A stretch of DNA of 64,000 nt from assembly GCA_034401795.1 (NCBI GenBank), contig CM067367.1:80658674-80722673 (forward strand), in the 5' to 3' direction. The translations under genes were made by a program, and so were the position numbers. The stretch comes from Chaetoderma sp. LZ-2023a. Its lineage: Eukaryota > Mollusca > Caudofoveata > Chaetodermatida > Chaetodermatidae. Under the pieces are notes generated by a model. The model worked only from the letters and a program-made list of their open reading frames with translations. It did not search any database and was not told the DNA's origin. Shown in pieces: positions 24,601-39,600 of this stretch (its first letter is position 1; the number at the start of each line of letters is the position of its first letter).

Positions 24601-27600
24601 CAATTTAAATTTACATGTATGGGTCCTTGACAGACTGTAGACCGATTCCACTTTATGTTTAATGATGCATAGTAAGAATCTTTGTCGCGTTAACTGAATA
24701 CATTTGATTGTGCGTTAGACTTTTTTCATGACGGGTTTAACATATTTCATGATGCGTTTAACATATTGTAGGACAGGGTTGACTTTCCGTTAGACGCGCC
24801 TATAGAATAAATTAAATGCGTTTAGTGTTTGGCCACACCTGTAAACGCTACGAGCTTTGGTCACTAAAAAGACGCATCTTAGTTTCGTTTTTGCTTCGTC
24901 AAACAGTAAATCTAACCACAAATGTATGATCTGTACTGTAGTCGAACCACCCTATGAAGTTTCAAAGCAATCCAATAAACGGTAAAGGAGTTATCATCCG
25001 GAAATCGACCAGCCATCGCGGATTTCCGCTACATGTAGGTTTTTTCCCAGACCTAGTCTAACAACCCTATGAGGTTTCAAAGCGATCTGATAAACGGTAA
25101 CGGAGTTATCATCCGGAAACCAATTATCAAGATGGCCACTAGTGGCCATCTTGGATGTCGGATCATCGTCGATTTCGATAGGTTGCTTCCCCAGACCTAC
25201 ATGTAGTCCAACCATCCTATGAAGTCTCAACCCGATCCGACAAACGGTAACTGAGTTATCATCTGAAAACCACATGATTTGTCGCCTGCCCGGACCACGC
25301 CATCAAATCACACCCCGCCAAATTTTTTGGTGGGGTATAAAAATACTGTAGTCTTCTATCGCCATGCAAATGGACACCCCTGAAGACCAATGAAGAAGCA
25401 TTTTTTGGCTGCATTGATCATTAAATAGTTATGGACCACCAAACTGTGGTTCCCCTAAAAGTATATACTATCATGAGTCACTTGTATCATTCATGGTTCG
25501 AAATTAATCAGGCCAATTCCATTGATGGTCTCCTTCAAAACCACCATGTTAGTTTGATATTTGCCGCCACCATTATTTGGGATTGTTTTGTTCTGCCTGT
25601 TTGTAATGCTCAAAATAAAACCATTCCCATAATGCAACTATTGAGTCTTTGTATGGGTACATACATGTACAATGACTCTCATTAGTTGCATTATGGGAAT
25701 GGGTTTGAAAGTGGAGCAGAACTGCCTTGACAGCACATATAGTTGGTTAATACCAATTGTGTGATACCCCATAGTACTAATGAAATGTGTAACTCTAAAT
25801 ATTTTTGCAAGAAGTTGAAAGAGAAGGACTGTTGCAGCCTATCATGCCCATAGCAGCAAGTTTTTGACAAAGTCTTCTTCATGCCAGAGGAGAAATTTAA
25901 GGTTATCCGAGAGAAATGTGATTATGCTTTCTGAGATATTTGACGCTTTATTAAATAACCAACAAGACTAATACAAAATTTACAAACCCACGTCCTCCCA
26001 TTTCTGCCACATTGTAAAATTTGTGTCAGATTTTCAATCTCATGGCAAAATTTGTGAAATCATAATGTATGATCAGACCCTTTCTTGTCCAAACCGGACA
26101 AGCAGATACCTACAGATCCTGAAGTTGATCTAATTTGGATAAATGAGCAATATTGTGTACTTTGGGAGAATCAGTAACACCTTATTTTTTCATTTTATTT
26201 GTGAGAGTAAGCCTACCTGGTTCCTCTGCTTGAGAATCATTTGATTGGAATGCCTCAGCCTCTTGCAGAAACTGCAGAATAAGCTTGATTGCACTTGGAT
26301 CTGAAAAGACAATAGTCAAGGTAGTGATACACGATGCATTATAAATCTAATCCTCAAATTTGTTCAGGAAAATTTCAATTTTCGCACAGACTATAGTTTT
26401 AGAGATGCATCACAATGGATACCCTTGCCTTCCACTGAACCCTGCCTTTCACTAAACCCCGCCTTTCACTGAACCCTGCCTTCTGCTGAAATCCGCCTTT
26501 CACTGAACCCCACCTTTCACTGAACCCTGCCTTCTGTTGAAACTTGCGTTTCACTGAACCCTGCCTTCTGCTGAAACCCGCCTTTCACTGAACCCTGCCT
26601 TCCACTGAACTCTGCCTTTCACTGAACCCCGCCTTTTACTGAACCCTGCCTGCTGAAACCCGCCTTTCACTGAACCCCGCCTTTCACTGAATCCCGCCTT
26701 CCACTGAACCCTGCCACTGAACCCTGCCTTCAGCTAAACACCGCCTTCCGCTGAACCCCGCCTTTCACTGTACCCCGCCTTTCGTTACATGCATTTAATT
26801 ACTCTTGAAGTTGCATGAACCACAAATTGATAAGTACTAGTTATAAGTAGAATGTATCTATACAGCAAGATTGGTTAGTGTATAGAAAAGACTCAAACTA
26901 AAGCTCAGACAAGAATTGTCTATCATCCTCACTGAACCGTGAAAAGTAGGTTTGATAGGTGACACCACAATAACCTACAATGCATCCATACACCAAGTTT
27001 GGTTACTGTATACAAATAAGATGCCCTAAAGGGGACTGTATCGCTCACCTGGAATTATTGGCGACTGGCACAACCAAGTAAAACAAGATGACCACCGGAA
27101 AAATTTACTAATCTAATTTCTTTGCCACATTTTATTAAAATTAGCATAGTGTAGACTTTTAAATGATTTTTCAGAAATTTTCAGAAAATCCAAGCACGCA
27201 AAATTTTGATTGACCCACGGCAGCCATGTTTTTATCCACGTCGCTAGATGCAAGGGTAAATGCGAGCATGGAGTGCTTCTTCTTCTTGTTATTAAAAATT
27301 TTTAATAACTCATTCTACTGGAGGTACAAAATGTATCGTCTCCAAATTTGGATGGAAGCACGCCTGTGGGGTTTTGAGCACAAACGCCAATTTTGGGGTC
27401 GAAAACTCAATGGCAACAGCCTTCAATAAGTTTTCAAAACAGGCTCTCCGTCAAACTATCTCCTTCCAAACCATTAGGTGGAATTCAACCAAATTCAGTA
27501 TGTGGGTTACCCATATGATTATGCTTTGCGAGACAACGTTTAGATTTGGCTCTGCCCACTCGGGGTAACGTGACCATGTCAAAATCAAATATCATAAAAC

Positions 27601-30600
27601 TGCCCATCACGCTATCTCATTCGAGACCATTGTATGAAATTCAAACAAATTTGGTAGGTGGGTTACCCATATGATTATGCTTTGCGAGACGACGTTTAGA
27701 TTTGGCTCTGCCCACTCGGGGTAACGTGACCATGTCAAAATCAAATATCATAAAACTGCCCATCACGCTATCTCATTCGAGACCATTGTATGAAATTCAA
27801 ACAAATTTGGTAGGTGGGTTACCCACATGTATCACTTTCGATTGCGTGACAACATTTATGTTAGGCTCTGCCACCAAGTGGGTGGGGAAGGGGTAAAAAA
27901 TTGTTATGCAACTCTTCTGAAAACAGTGGTCAGAATTCAATCAAATTTGGTAGGTGAGTTACGTATATGATTTTGGAGTGCAAGAGGGCATTTTGATTTG
28001 GCTCAGCCCCCATGGGTGGGGTATGGTGGGGGTCATGGCAAATTGGTGAATGTGGGGATTTGCGATGTCACTTCATCGACTGAGGAATCTAGTTTTATTT
28101 ATTACTATCCTACAGCAATCAGATTGATGATGCTGCTGCTGATACTGTTCATGAACATTTTGATGGTGATGGTAAATATCATGCTGATTAATGATTATTA
28201 ATAACTTATTTATATGACGTTGACATGTGCCGTATTCAATTGCTGGCATATGATGCACATATAATGTGTGCATGTGCATCTGTGCGTGATTGAGTAAATA
28301 AATAGCCTAAATAAATGCTGATATGTACAAGAGTCAATGGTTTGAATTAACCCTTTAGCACCCAGTCGGGCCAAATTTGGCTTCTATAGTGGTCATGAGA
28401 AATCTAATTTTCCATAGAGATACTTTTTTGAAAATGTGCTACTAGAATGGCTGGCTTGCTACATGTAAGTGGGAAAATTTCCAAAATAGTCAATCAGCCT
28501 GCAAATTGACAATTTTCTTTAACAAATTTGAGGGTTAATGGATGTAGTACAACTATACTAGTCATTACTATACACAATTTTACTCAAGCTTATAGTCACT
28601 TCCTTTGATGTTTGAGTTATTATATATCCACTCCATTAATCACTGTACGCCTTAAGTAAATGTTATGTGTAATTACAAAACAATGGATTAATCAGCAGGC
28701 TCGAGTCAAACAGTTTAATCAATTGCACACATGTGCTGTACAAACAAGGGAGGGTGCTAAGGAGGCACGGTTTGGCTTACAGCCATTTCGGTTTGATATG
28801 ACTTTTCATATCGGGTTTAACCGAATATCGGTTTTATGGGTGACTTCTATTAGGTGTATGTCAAGAAGAAGTTGAAATCCATTCTCTAAAACGCTTAAAG
28901 AATGATGGTCAATAACATGAAAATCTGTGATATCAGAGAGCGGTAGTCTAAGCTTAAACATGTGAAAATATTCAGCAGTGTTGTCATTCTTTTAAGTCAG
29001 TTAAATTATCCATGGCTGGCAGGAGATATACAGTAGCATCATAACCAGCTAAGCGCAGCAACACTGATTGTAAGGGGAAGTATTTGTTACTATATGCATA
29101 AAAGTAAATACGCTAAACTAACTTTGAATATGTGTTGATCATGTTTAATTGTGTATTTACTTGTAGTTAACCATTTCACCGACAATGGTGACAAATCCCT
29201 GAAAAGTATATTCTTTACGATATAAAACATACATGTATTCTGTTGAACATTCTGTAATTACTTTTACTGGAAGCCATTGCTACCTAAGGCAGCAACAACT
29301 TCCTATCAAATTAATTTCAAAATATTCAACAGTTTTCCTGTATGGTAGCATTGAAAATGAGACATGGGGAATTCAGTGGTGATATGGTTAATGAATAGCT
29401 ACTTGTCCTTAACGGTTAAAAGTATATAGATGTCGAGGATGTACAGGTACCTGCAACAATGGATACAATTTATCTGCTCCCAAAAATATTGCAATATCAA
29501 TATTTATACATAAAAAGACTGTACTTATTGTAAAATTTATTGAATTTTCATAGTTTTATTATTTTCTAGCTTTATTTTGCTGTGCTTAGCAAAAACATAG
29601 TAAAACAAACCCTAACCTTCACCATGAAAGATAATTCTCTACATTTACCTACCGGTAAGTCAATTGCTAGGGGCATGTGATTGGGTTATTATTTTGTTGG
29701 GCCAAGACGTGTACATGTATCTAGTTAAATTAAAAGAACCACCCATGTAGAGCCTCACATCCACTTCAAATTCAGCATTTACAATCTACAATTAATAGCA
29801 AAATTATTTAAATAATTACATCATTTAACATATGGGTGGCTGATGAGATATGCTTGATAAAGTAAATAGTATAGAAAGAGCAATCAACATATTATCCTCT
29901 TTATCTCTATTTATGCAAACAGGGTCAGTTTTACAAAATGTTTTGACATTTGATAATCAGATGTGTGCATCTGCAAGTGTTACCATGAATTGGTTCAGAT
30001 AAATTAGGTAGCATTGCAAGTGTTGAATAACTCACTCCATATTAAAACATTGCTGCAGATATGGCCCCCACATCTGCCCAAGCATAGAAACCAATATGTC
30101 TTTTAAATATAAGTGGAGTAGACCTGGGATGTGTGAGTATCTTGCCATGTACCATTCACTCAGGAAATGCTGAAAATTATATATGTGGAAACAATTTCCT
30201 GACAGACAGGGGTTAAATCCACCCATACAGGGTAATTGTTAGGCTCTAGATAGCAGATTCAATTTAACAATAACCAGGACTGGTGGTAATCGGAAGTTGT
30301 ACTAATTCAGTTACCACATTGGATAAATTGTTAAGTTTTAGGAATTGGAATTGCTAATTGAAATTACTTTGGCCCAAGAGTGACTAATTAACAATTTATT
30401 TTCCATTATTTTAGTATTTTAGCAATATACAATGTAGTTTTGTCTCCTAACATAGTATAACATATGTAATATAAAAAGTGAGTAGTTTTTAACCCTTTAA
30501 TGGCCAAATTGTCCAAAACCAGCATTTGTATTGATCTTGAGATATTTGCAAATTACATGTAAGAGAAGACAGCGTTTGAAATTTGTGCCCCTCTAATGCC

Positions 30601-33600
30601 TGGCTCCATAATCAAGCCAGCCATTTCAGTTGTAAATTTAAACAATTGCCTTCTTTTGATCTGCAAAGTGTAAATGTGCATTTTGTGTGAGAAATTGTCA
30701 TGTTTGCCAAAAACTGCTTCTGTAGGGGCATGTTTTGAAAGATGTCTATTTGCAAGCCAGAGAAGATTACTTTTTGAAAAATGAAATGGCTGGCTTTGTT
30801 AATAGGGCAGTAGAACAAAGTAAATTTAAAAAATATTCCTTTGACCTACAAATGGCCATTTACCAAGCAAAAATTCAAATATCATTTACCAATCCTCACC
30901 ATTACAGGGATAATGATGAATAGATAGCCCTAGAGTCAGGGCCAACAGCCCCGGGCCCACAGCATATAGCCTGACCATGTTCACTTTGTAAATTTCTTAT
31001 ATTTTTCCAGCTGAATATTAAAATATACTGTACTGATCAGCTATTTGAGTATGACTGTGTATTTAATATTATTTTATTCACTGACTATTATACATTCTCA
31101 AGGTTGTGGCCGCGAAAAGAATTTGTCTTAACCACCACCGCTCTCCCTACCCTTCCACACACACCGTCTAAAAAAACTTGCGGGTTGGTCTGTTGTTTTA
31201 TTAACCACTATAAAAACATACTTACTGTTCAATCACTACTTGCTAAATCAATTATCTGCATTTAGCTACCAGAATAAGATTTTTATGCGTGCATACACTC
31301 CTCCCCATGCCTATTCCTATAAATATGGACCCTCAACCAGGCTACTGGTTAGGTCCATCTCCAGTATATTAACTGATACAGACTGGCACCAGTCTGTACT
31401 CACTCCATAGTGACGCCTGTCACTAAGCGCGCTTGCGCATGCGCACTGGAGCCCAAATAGGAAACAGATTCACTTTTCTGAATTTAAGTGCCAAATATTA
31501 TAAGCAAATTCTCAAATCAATTCCACGCGGGTCGTAGTGATTGAACAATAAGTATGTTTTTATAGTGGTTAATAAAACAACAGCTCAACCCGCAAGGTGG
31601 GTCTGTGGGGGGTTGTTATTACACCACAAAAACATCTATTACTGTTCAAGCACTACTTGCTAAACCCGTAGATTTCGTCAGTGCCCCACTAAAAACATTA
31701 GGTGGGAGGCGATTTGAGAATCAACAAACAAGGATAAAAATCAAACCAATCTTATCCAAATGTTAATAACATAACATAAGTGCATTTAAATCAAACACAT
31801 CATGATTATCAAATAAGGAAAACTTGAACTTAGAGATAAATAAAAACCAAAATAAACTCTCACCATTTCTTAGTCTTAACGAAAATGGCGAGATGTGCTT
31901 GGTAATGGTCTTCAGCAATTTTGGTTAAAATCGTAAAATTACGAAAGAAGGAGGCTGCTGCACTCTGATCTTTCAGATAAAAGATTGTAAAAGAGGATTC
32001 AGATTTTCATCCTGCAACCTGTATGAGTTCATCTAAATCCGACTCGGCAAAAAGTGCAAAAGAGGAAGCTCTAACATCGTGAGCTTTAATATGGGAGATT
32101 AATTTGTTCCGGAGAAGCAATCTCGTAACAAAGCTTAATCATCTCCCAAATCCATCAGGATATCATAAACTTTGAGACAGGCTTAGTTAACTCTTCCGCA
32201 TAAGAAAACCATAAAAGGGACGGATCAAATCTTTTGAAATCAGTTCGCTGTTTGTACATTCTTAATGCCCTAACAGGAAACCAGAGTTTATCGGAAGGCG
32301 AAAAAGACGATAATGATTTTAAAAAGATCGGACTAGCAGAAAAACGGTTAGACTGAGTTTTAGATAAAAAAATCCCTTCTGGGATTAAAACTAAACCCTC
32401 TCCTGAAACTATAAATCTCTCCCTTTCAGCAGAAAAGGCATGAATTTTGAACGCCTTCTAGCAGAGGCCGTTAATACTAATAGAGGAAAGAGATTCAAAA
32501 TGACGGCCTGCCAGCACTTGAAGAACCAAAGCCAACTTCCATGAAGGTAAAGGCTTAGCTATCGGAGGACGAATATTGCCTAGACCTCTAATAAAAACTA
32601 TTAAAGGTCTTAGTGTCCTTGACATCGGCATACAGAAGGCAAGGAAGAGAAGATGCCAGAGAAAATCTATATCCCCTAACTGTATTAGCTGATAAATGTA
32701 AGGAATCAGAGATATGTTAAAAAGTCTAATACTTGGGGAATAGAAACAGAATCGGGCACGAGACCTTGGTCTGAACACCATTCTCCAAAAATTTTAAGTC
32801 GACACTTGTAAACTCTGCGGTTCGACTCTCTTCTGGAAGAATCGATAATTACTGGAGATCTTGAAGAAACTTTATTCTCGTAGACTTTAGTTTCGATATT
32901 CTCCACACACACAGACTGAAGATTTCTGGGTTTCGATGAAGACAAAGACTTCTTACTTGAGACAGAAGATCCTGGGAGAATGGAAGAAGATGAGGGAAGT
33001 CTACCAGGAGATCTAGAAGGTCTACAAAACAAATCCTCTTTGGCCAAAAAGGAGCTATAAAAGAATCTCGCAGATTTGTTCTTTGGCATTCTTCAACACT
33101 AACCAGAGCTCTAAATAAGCTTTTCAATTATTGGGTGATTCCCTCATAGAAATTTTGAAAATTGGGTTTCTTAGGAATTTAATTGGGTTATTATACATTA
33201 TTAGCAAGAGAACTGAAATTAATTGGGTGATTTTCTATTTCAGTACTCATGATGATAAAAATTAATTGGGTGATTGGCAAAGTTTATCAGTCACTCACTC
33301 GTGAGTCGGTGAGTGAGTGAGTGAGTGAGTGAGTGTACTCAAATAAGACACCATTGTTGAGTTGTCTGTCCTTATTAGGACAATCTTGTCTTGGATTAAA
33401 TTCTCGAATTTTCGAAGTGCTAATGTCACTGCTAATAATTCGAGAACATCGATATGTTTCTGCGCATTGGTCCAATCCCATTTCCCTGACCGATTGTCCA
33501 ATACTGCTCCCCAACCCGTCGTCGATGCATCTGTAAAGATGGACATCTGTGGTTGAGGAGGATGTAGAGGAGCACCTCGCAGGAGATTCTGTTCTGATAA

Positions 33601-36600
33601 CCACCACTGAAGATGAAATATCAATGGTTCTTTTACTGGGTTCTCAGAGATAACGGATCCGTTTTCTGAGACCAGAATGACATTAGATACATCTGAATCG
33701 GTCTGCGCCCGAGTGCCGCATAAGGAACCACTTTCTGCAGACACACTAGTAAACCCAGTATTCTGAGAAATTGGCGCGTCGTCAGATAGGCTCCTAGAGA
33801 AACCGACCCCAGAACTGCAATCAGGCTCTTGACTCTGCTCTCTGCCGGAAAAGCTACGCCGTCCCTGAGATTGAAAAATATTCCCAAATAAGCAAACTCC
33901 TGGGATGGAGTTAATTCTGATTTCTCTAGATTCACAATCCATCCTAGATCCTTTAGTAAGGCTAGGACTACCTGAAGATTGTTGCTCAGAGTGACTGGAT
34001 TCCCCGCCTTCAGCAGCCAGTCGTCTATGTAAGTATGAACAGCTATGTTTCTCCGGTGAAGATAAGAAGTCATGGCGAGAACCACATTGGTGATGACCCT
34101 CGGGGCTGTGGTCAGGCCGAATGGAAGCGCATTGAATTCCCAAACATTGTCTTGGAATGCAAAGCGAAGGTATTTCTGAAAAGGAATTGACATTGGAATA
34201 TGAAAATATGCATCCTTCAGATCTATCGACACTACCCACATGCCTTTTCTCAACCCTGACATCACTGCCACTACAGCCTCCATCTGAAATCTTGGTGACA
34301 GAATAAATTTGTTTAAAGGCTTGAGATTGAGAATCGGTCTCCACCCTCCGGTGCATTTCGGAATGAGGAACATCATCGAATAGAAGCCTAGGGATGACAG
34401 ATTGCGGACTAAGTGAATCGCATTCTTCCGCTGAAGATTGCAGGAAATGTCAATTTCCCTTTCTCCGAGATCTAACAATACTCACCATTCTGTTACTTCT
34501 GATATACAGCTGGCCTTGACAGCTGGCTCTAGGACTATAGACTTAGAAAGCTTTACCGACTCCTTGGAACCGGGTACTCGGCTCCCAACTGCCGAGTACC
34601 CGTCTACCATAGAGCTCATATTGTTTGCATAGCCACCAAACAAGAGAAATCCATGGCTTGCCTCCGTGGGGCTGGGAGGCTGGGTCCGTAACAGAATGGT
34701 GAGTATTGTTAGATCTCGGAGAAAGGGAAATTGATATTTCCTGCATTCTCCATCGATCAATACTCGCCATTCTGTTACTTCTGATATACACCAGATTTGA
34801 TCAGTAACCTGGTGGGAAGGGGCAAGCCATAAATGCTACTTTTGCCCCTTGGAGAAAGATTTAGACTTAAAACTTGACTAACGGAGACTTAAAAGGACCG
34901 TCAAGTTAACGGAACCGAATCACATTCGCGTCACTGCCCCCCCCCCCTTTTCCTCCTAAGAAAAGGGAGAGAACTCACGAACATGTATCTCGTCTGAAAC
35001 ACAAATATGCCAATAGGGTTAACAGCTCCTTGCATATTCACATGTATTAGCCTGGGAATGAGCTGAATATATATGATGAATGAACATGATATATAGACAT
35101 AATACAAAAAACTCTCACTAATGAAATACCTTATGATAATTGGACTTCAGACGTACCGCCTCCAACCATTCACTGGGCACAATCCTCACGCTCGACCATG
35201 CCTGCTTTAGGTTCTTTTCTAACCGAAGTGAAAAAAGGGTGAAGAACAGTGTGGTCACTTAACTATCATCTCAAACAGCTAAAGCGAGTGGATTGGCTGA
35301 GTCTGACACATCCCTCATATAGTAATCCGTAAATGAGGACTCACAGTGCCATTGTGCAATGGCCATGATGTCCTCTAACGGAACACCACTGTAAAGGGCA
35401 GTCGAGGTGGCTATTCCTCTAACACAGTGTGCCCTTGCGCCTTGCACCTGGTGCCCAGTCGCCATCTCATGAGTAGTCATGCATTCGACTACCCAATGAG
35501 AGATAGTATCCATGGATGCGGCGCCATAAGGCTTCTTATGGCAGATCCACAGATGTCTATCGTTCGACCGTAACGAGTCAGTCCGTTTCCTGTACTTAGT
35601 CAAAGCACAGACCGGCACCAGACACTGGCATCACGATCAAACCTAGTTAACTTCGGTATTATGATCGGTTTGCCGGGATATCTCAAAGATTGATTCTTTG
35701 ACATAAACCCTGCTCTTGGCAGAAGACGCAGACCCTCTCCAGAGACAATAAATCGGTCCCTCTCTGCCGAAAGCGCATGGATCTCACTGCGCCTTCTAGC
35801 TGAGGAAGCTGCCAATAGAAAGACCACCTTTAGAGTCAAATGCTTTAGACTAGCCGAACCCAACGGTTCGAAAGGGTGCTTGGCCAGTACATTAAGCACT
35901 AAAGATAGACTCCAGGCTGGAATGACTACCGGTTGTCTCGGTCGGAGATTGCTCATTCCCTTCACCATCACATTTAACTGGGCCACCTCTGGACTATCCC
36001 TGTTGGCTGACTTGTATCCAGCAATTGTGACGGGAGCTAGTCCTGAAAAGAACAGCTCACAGAGAAAGTCTGCTATTTGCTGAATAGTGGATTGAAAGGT
36101 ATTAATACCCTTTTCTTCACACCAGTCTGCAAATCTGTTAACCTTGTTGTTATATGACTTGAAGGTTGACCTCCTTCTCGCAGCCGCAATGAAATCAGCA
36201 GCTTGTCGAGAAAAGACTTCCGACGTGGAACGTTGTTTGATAACATCCACGCAGTCAATTTGAACATTTCGGGACGCTCGTGTAGGAAGCGTCACTTGGC
36301 CTGGGAGATTATGTTCGGAATCTCGGGCAACTGCACTGGGTTTTCCCCCAGCAGATCTAGCAGATCCGTGAACCACGCCCTGCTGGGCCAATACGGCGCT
36401 ATTAGCAGGACCAGACACGGTTCCTCCCTGATCTTCACCAATACCTTCGGCAGAAGAATGGTGGGTGGATACGCGTAAGCGTGCATCCCTCTCCAGCTTA
36501 TCGCCAGAGCGTCTGTATCGACGGCATTTGGATCTGGAATCGGCGAGACATAAGTCATGATTTGAGCATTTTCCCTTGTGGCGAACAAGTCCACGTTGGG

Positions 36601-39600
36601 TTTGCCCCAATGCTCGAAGATCCTTCGTAGAACTGGAGGGTTGAGGGACCATTCTGTTGGCAGAATTCTCTGTCGGCAAGACAAAGCATCCGCCAGAATG
36701 TTCAATCGCCCAGGAATGTGAGCTGCTTTCAAAACAACCGAGTAATTCCTGCACCATTGAATCAAGTGCCACACTTTGATACACAGTGTGGGTGACCTGG
36801 TCCCGCCTTGGCGATTTATGTATGATACTACCGTCAAATTGTCCGACCGTATCAATATCACCTTGCCCCTGATCATCGGAAGAAACTCTTCCAACGCCAG
36901 TTCCACTGCCATCATTTCCAACAGATTGATATGCAGCTGGCTCTCCTGGAGAGTCCATGTGCCCGAGACCTGGTGTTCTCCCAGGCAGGCCCCCCACCCC
37001 TCCAGCGATGCATCCGTGTACACGGACAGCTGGGGGTGGGGTAGGTGCAGCGAAACCCCTACTAGGAGATTCTGACGCTGTTCCCACCATACAAGATGCG
37101 ACATTATCGGCTCCAAAACTGGTACCAGTTTTGACAGGGGTTCTGTTCTCTGTTTCCACAGAGACATCAGATACAACTGGCTAGGTCTTCGCATTAGAGC
37201 AGCGTACGGGATTACCTGCTCCATGGAGACCATCATGCCCAGCATCTGAAGAAACCGCCTCGCCTGAATGTGGTTTCCCACTCGAAAACTCTTGAGGATG
37301 GCTAACAGAGACACCACTCTGGGCTCTGACGGGTAAACCCTGCCCTCCTCCAGATCGAATCGCATCCCCAAATAAACGAAATGTTGAGTGGGCATCAACT
37401 CGGATTTCTCCCTGTTGACTATCCAGCCTAGATCTGAAAGTAACTTCAGAGTCAGAGCAGTATCCACGTTCAACCTGGCTGCCGAGTCTGCCTTGATCAG
37501 CCAGTCGTCTATGTAGGTGTGTAGCTCCACGTTCTCTTTTCTGAGAAACGCTGTCACCGCAAGGACCACTCTTGTGAAAACCCTTGGAGCTGTTGATAGG
37601 CCAAACGGGAGAACAATAAACTCCCATACTTGATTCTGAAACGCAAATCTCAGAAACCTGTGACAACTCCTGTTCATCGAAATGTGGAAATATGCATCTT
37701 TCAGATCGATCGATACACACCACATTCCCTTCCTCAATCCTGCCATTACCGACCTCGGCGTTTCCATCTGGAACCGAGGTGTATGGATAAACCAATTTAA
37801 TGGCCCGAGATTGAGTACGGGTCTCCATCCCCCTGTGCTCTTGGGGACAAGGAACATATTGGAAAAGAAGCCTGGAGTGTTCTGGTTCATTGGTTTTATT
37901 GCTCCCTTCAGAAGCAAACCCGACACTTCGTTCTGAACGGCTTCTAACTTGTCTGGTTCCAGTGGTACGGGTGTCCAGACAGGTGCCAAAGACAGATTCT
38001 GCGGCGGAAAGTCCCACCACTCCGGCATGTACCCCTGGGATAACCATCACAGGACCAGACTGTCTGATGTCACACCTCGCCAGGCCTCGACGAAACGCAT
38101 GAGCCTTCCACCCACCATAGACGCCTCGACGTCTAACGGGGTTGTCCGGCTCAGGGTCCGCTTCCCCCCCTTTCTTAACGAGAGAGAGAGAGAACTATTT
38201 CCGTCCTGGCTCGGCAGGTATAACTGGCACCGCTGTTCCTGTCGCACAGGTGCGGTCCAGGCGAATATGAAGGGAGCTTTCGTACCCTCAGGTACGATCC
38301 GCTCTCTTCTTTCCGCCTTTGGAGGACTTCCCCTTACCCTTCCCCTTCCCGCCTCTAGGGCGATCCAGAGCAACATTGGGGAGGGTAGGGGACTCCACAA
38401 CCTTCCTGGCTTTCTTAGCCGGCGGCGGCTGAGAAAATCCAGATGAAGCAGAAGTCGCAGCAGGCTTAGCTTTCGCTTGCCTTTCTGCTTCTTCTGCTTC
38501 TTCGAAGGTTGGCCAGCTAACGGCTTCCCTACAGCCCCTAGTGCGTGCGCTTGCCGCACTAGCTCCAGCTGTAGGTTTACCGCCAACCGATTCTGCGCAA
38601 TGCTGGCAGTGTCCTCTAGGATGGCCCGCGCCTGGCCACCGAAGATGCTAGGCCCTGTCAGGGGTGTCCCAAGAAGACGCTCCCTGACTGCCGTAGCCGG
38701 ACGCATATGGTCAAGAACCATTTGCCTCCTGGACCTTGTCACACGCGCTTGCACCCTTGCCAGTGCGTCCATAGACAGCACCAAGCCGTCCTTCACGCAG
38801 GAAATCGCCACAAGTGGCACAGGGTGGCCTGCCCCCGCTTCAGCCCACACCGACTGAAGAAGGCGATAAGAATGGTTGACAGCACTCATAGCTGCCCTCA
38901 CACCCTCATCGCATAGGGACAGGACTTCCTCCTGGTGTGCCTGGGACCTGTCCACAAGTGCCGGATCGGGGCCACCCGCTCCAGCACTCTGAACCCATCG
39001 GTACCACACCATATCTGTTGTATTCCCCCCGCGGAATACGATACCTTGCCCGCACCTCCCTGGAGGCCACAGGGAGCTGGCCCTTGGTCGTAAGCTGCTT
39101 GCTATAAATAGCCTCCAGCAACTCTATGAACCGTGGATCCAGTCCAACCGACTGGATCCAGGACGCGGGCAAGATCCCCGTCCTAATCGATGCAACCGAT
39201 GGACGGGGCGCATCCTCCTCGGCCGTGGCCGAAACCACAGACGGGTCCACCCTGGCTAGCCAAGGCAGAGCCTCCGACCAGTCTACTTCCGAGGAGGACA
39301 CACCCGTGAACATGTCACCCGTTGACGCGCTCACAGGCCTGCCAGCCATGGCCTCCTGGCAAGGAGCCGCGGCTGACACGCCAGGCACTCCGGTACCAAA
39401 CGGTTCCGCCGCCACCCCATGAAGCACACCAGTCCATGGGGTAGGTCCGCCCAGAAAACCGTACGGACCCGTAGCGGACGTGGAACCGTGGCCAGACACG
39501 GGTGCCAATGCCACCCCATGTCTGACCGCCGGACCAGGCGAGATAGGTGAGTACCACGCCCGGCCCACCAGTCACCGTGTCAGCTGGCCTCAAACCAACC

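Larger units (their letters stand above)
31177..34438 (-). mobile_element. DIRS-B, 3' part (outer element of nested pair)
   Basis: An older DIRS element in INTS8 intron 1, interrupted at 34438/41437 by DIRS-C. This part holds the left terminus (31177-31240), an ICR (31534-31660), a decayed YR and most of a decayed RT-RNase H. The remaining 5' part is at 41437-43425. Frames are broken many times, and part of RNase H is replaced by simple sequence, so it is clearly older than DIRS-C. Confidence 0.85.

Noticed and set aside
26424..26783. Regularly spaced short repeats resembling a CRISPR array
   Set aside because: Units are contiguous ~17-mers without spacers, in an animal intron; this is a minisatellite.
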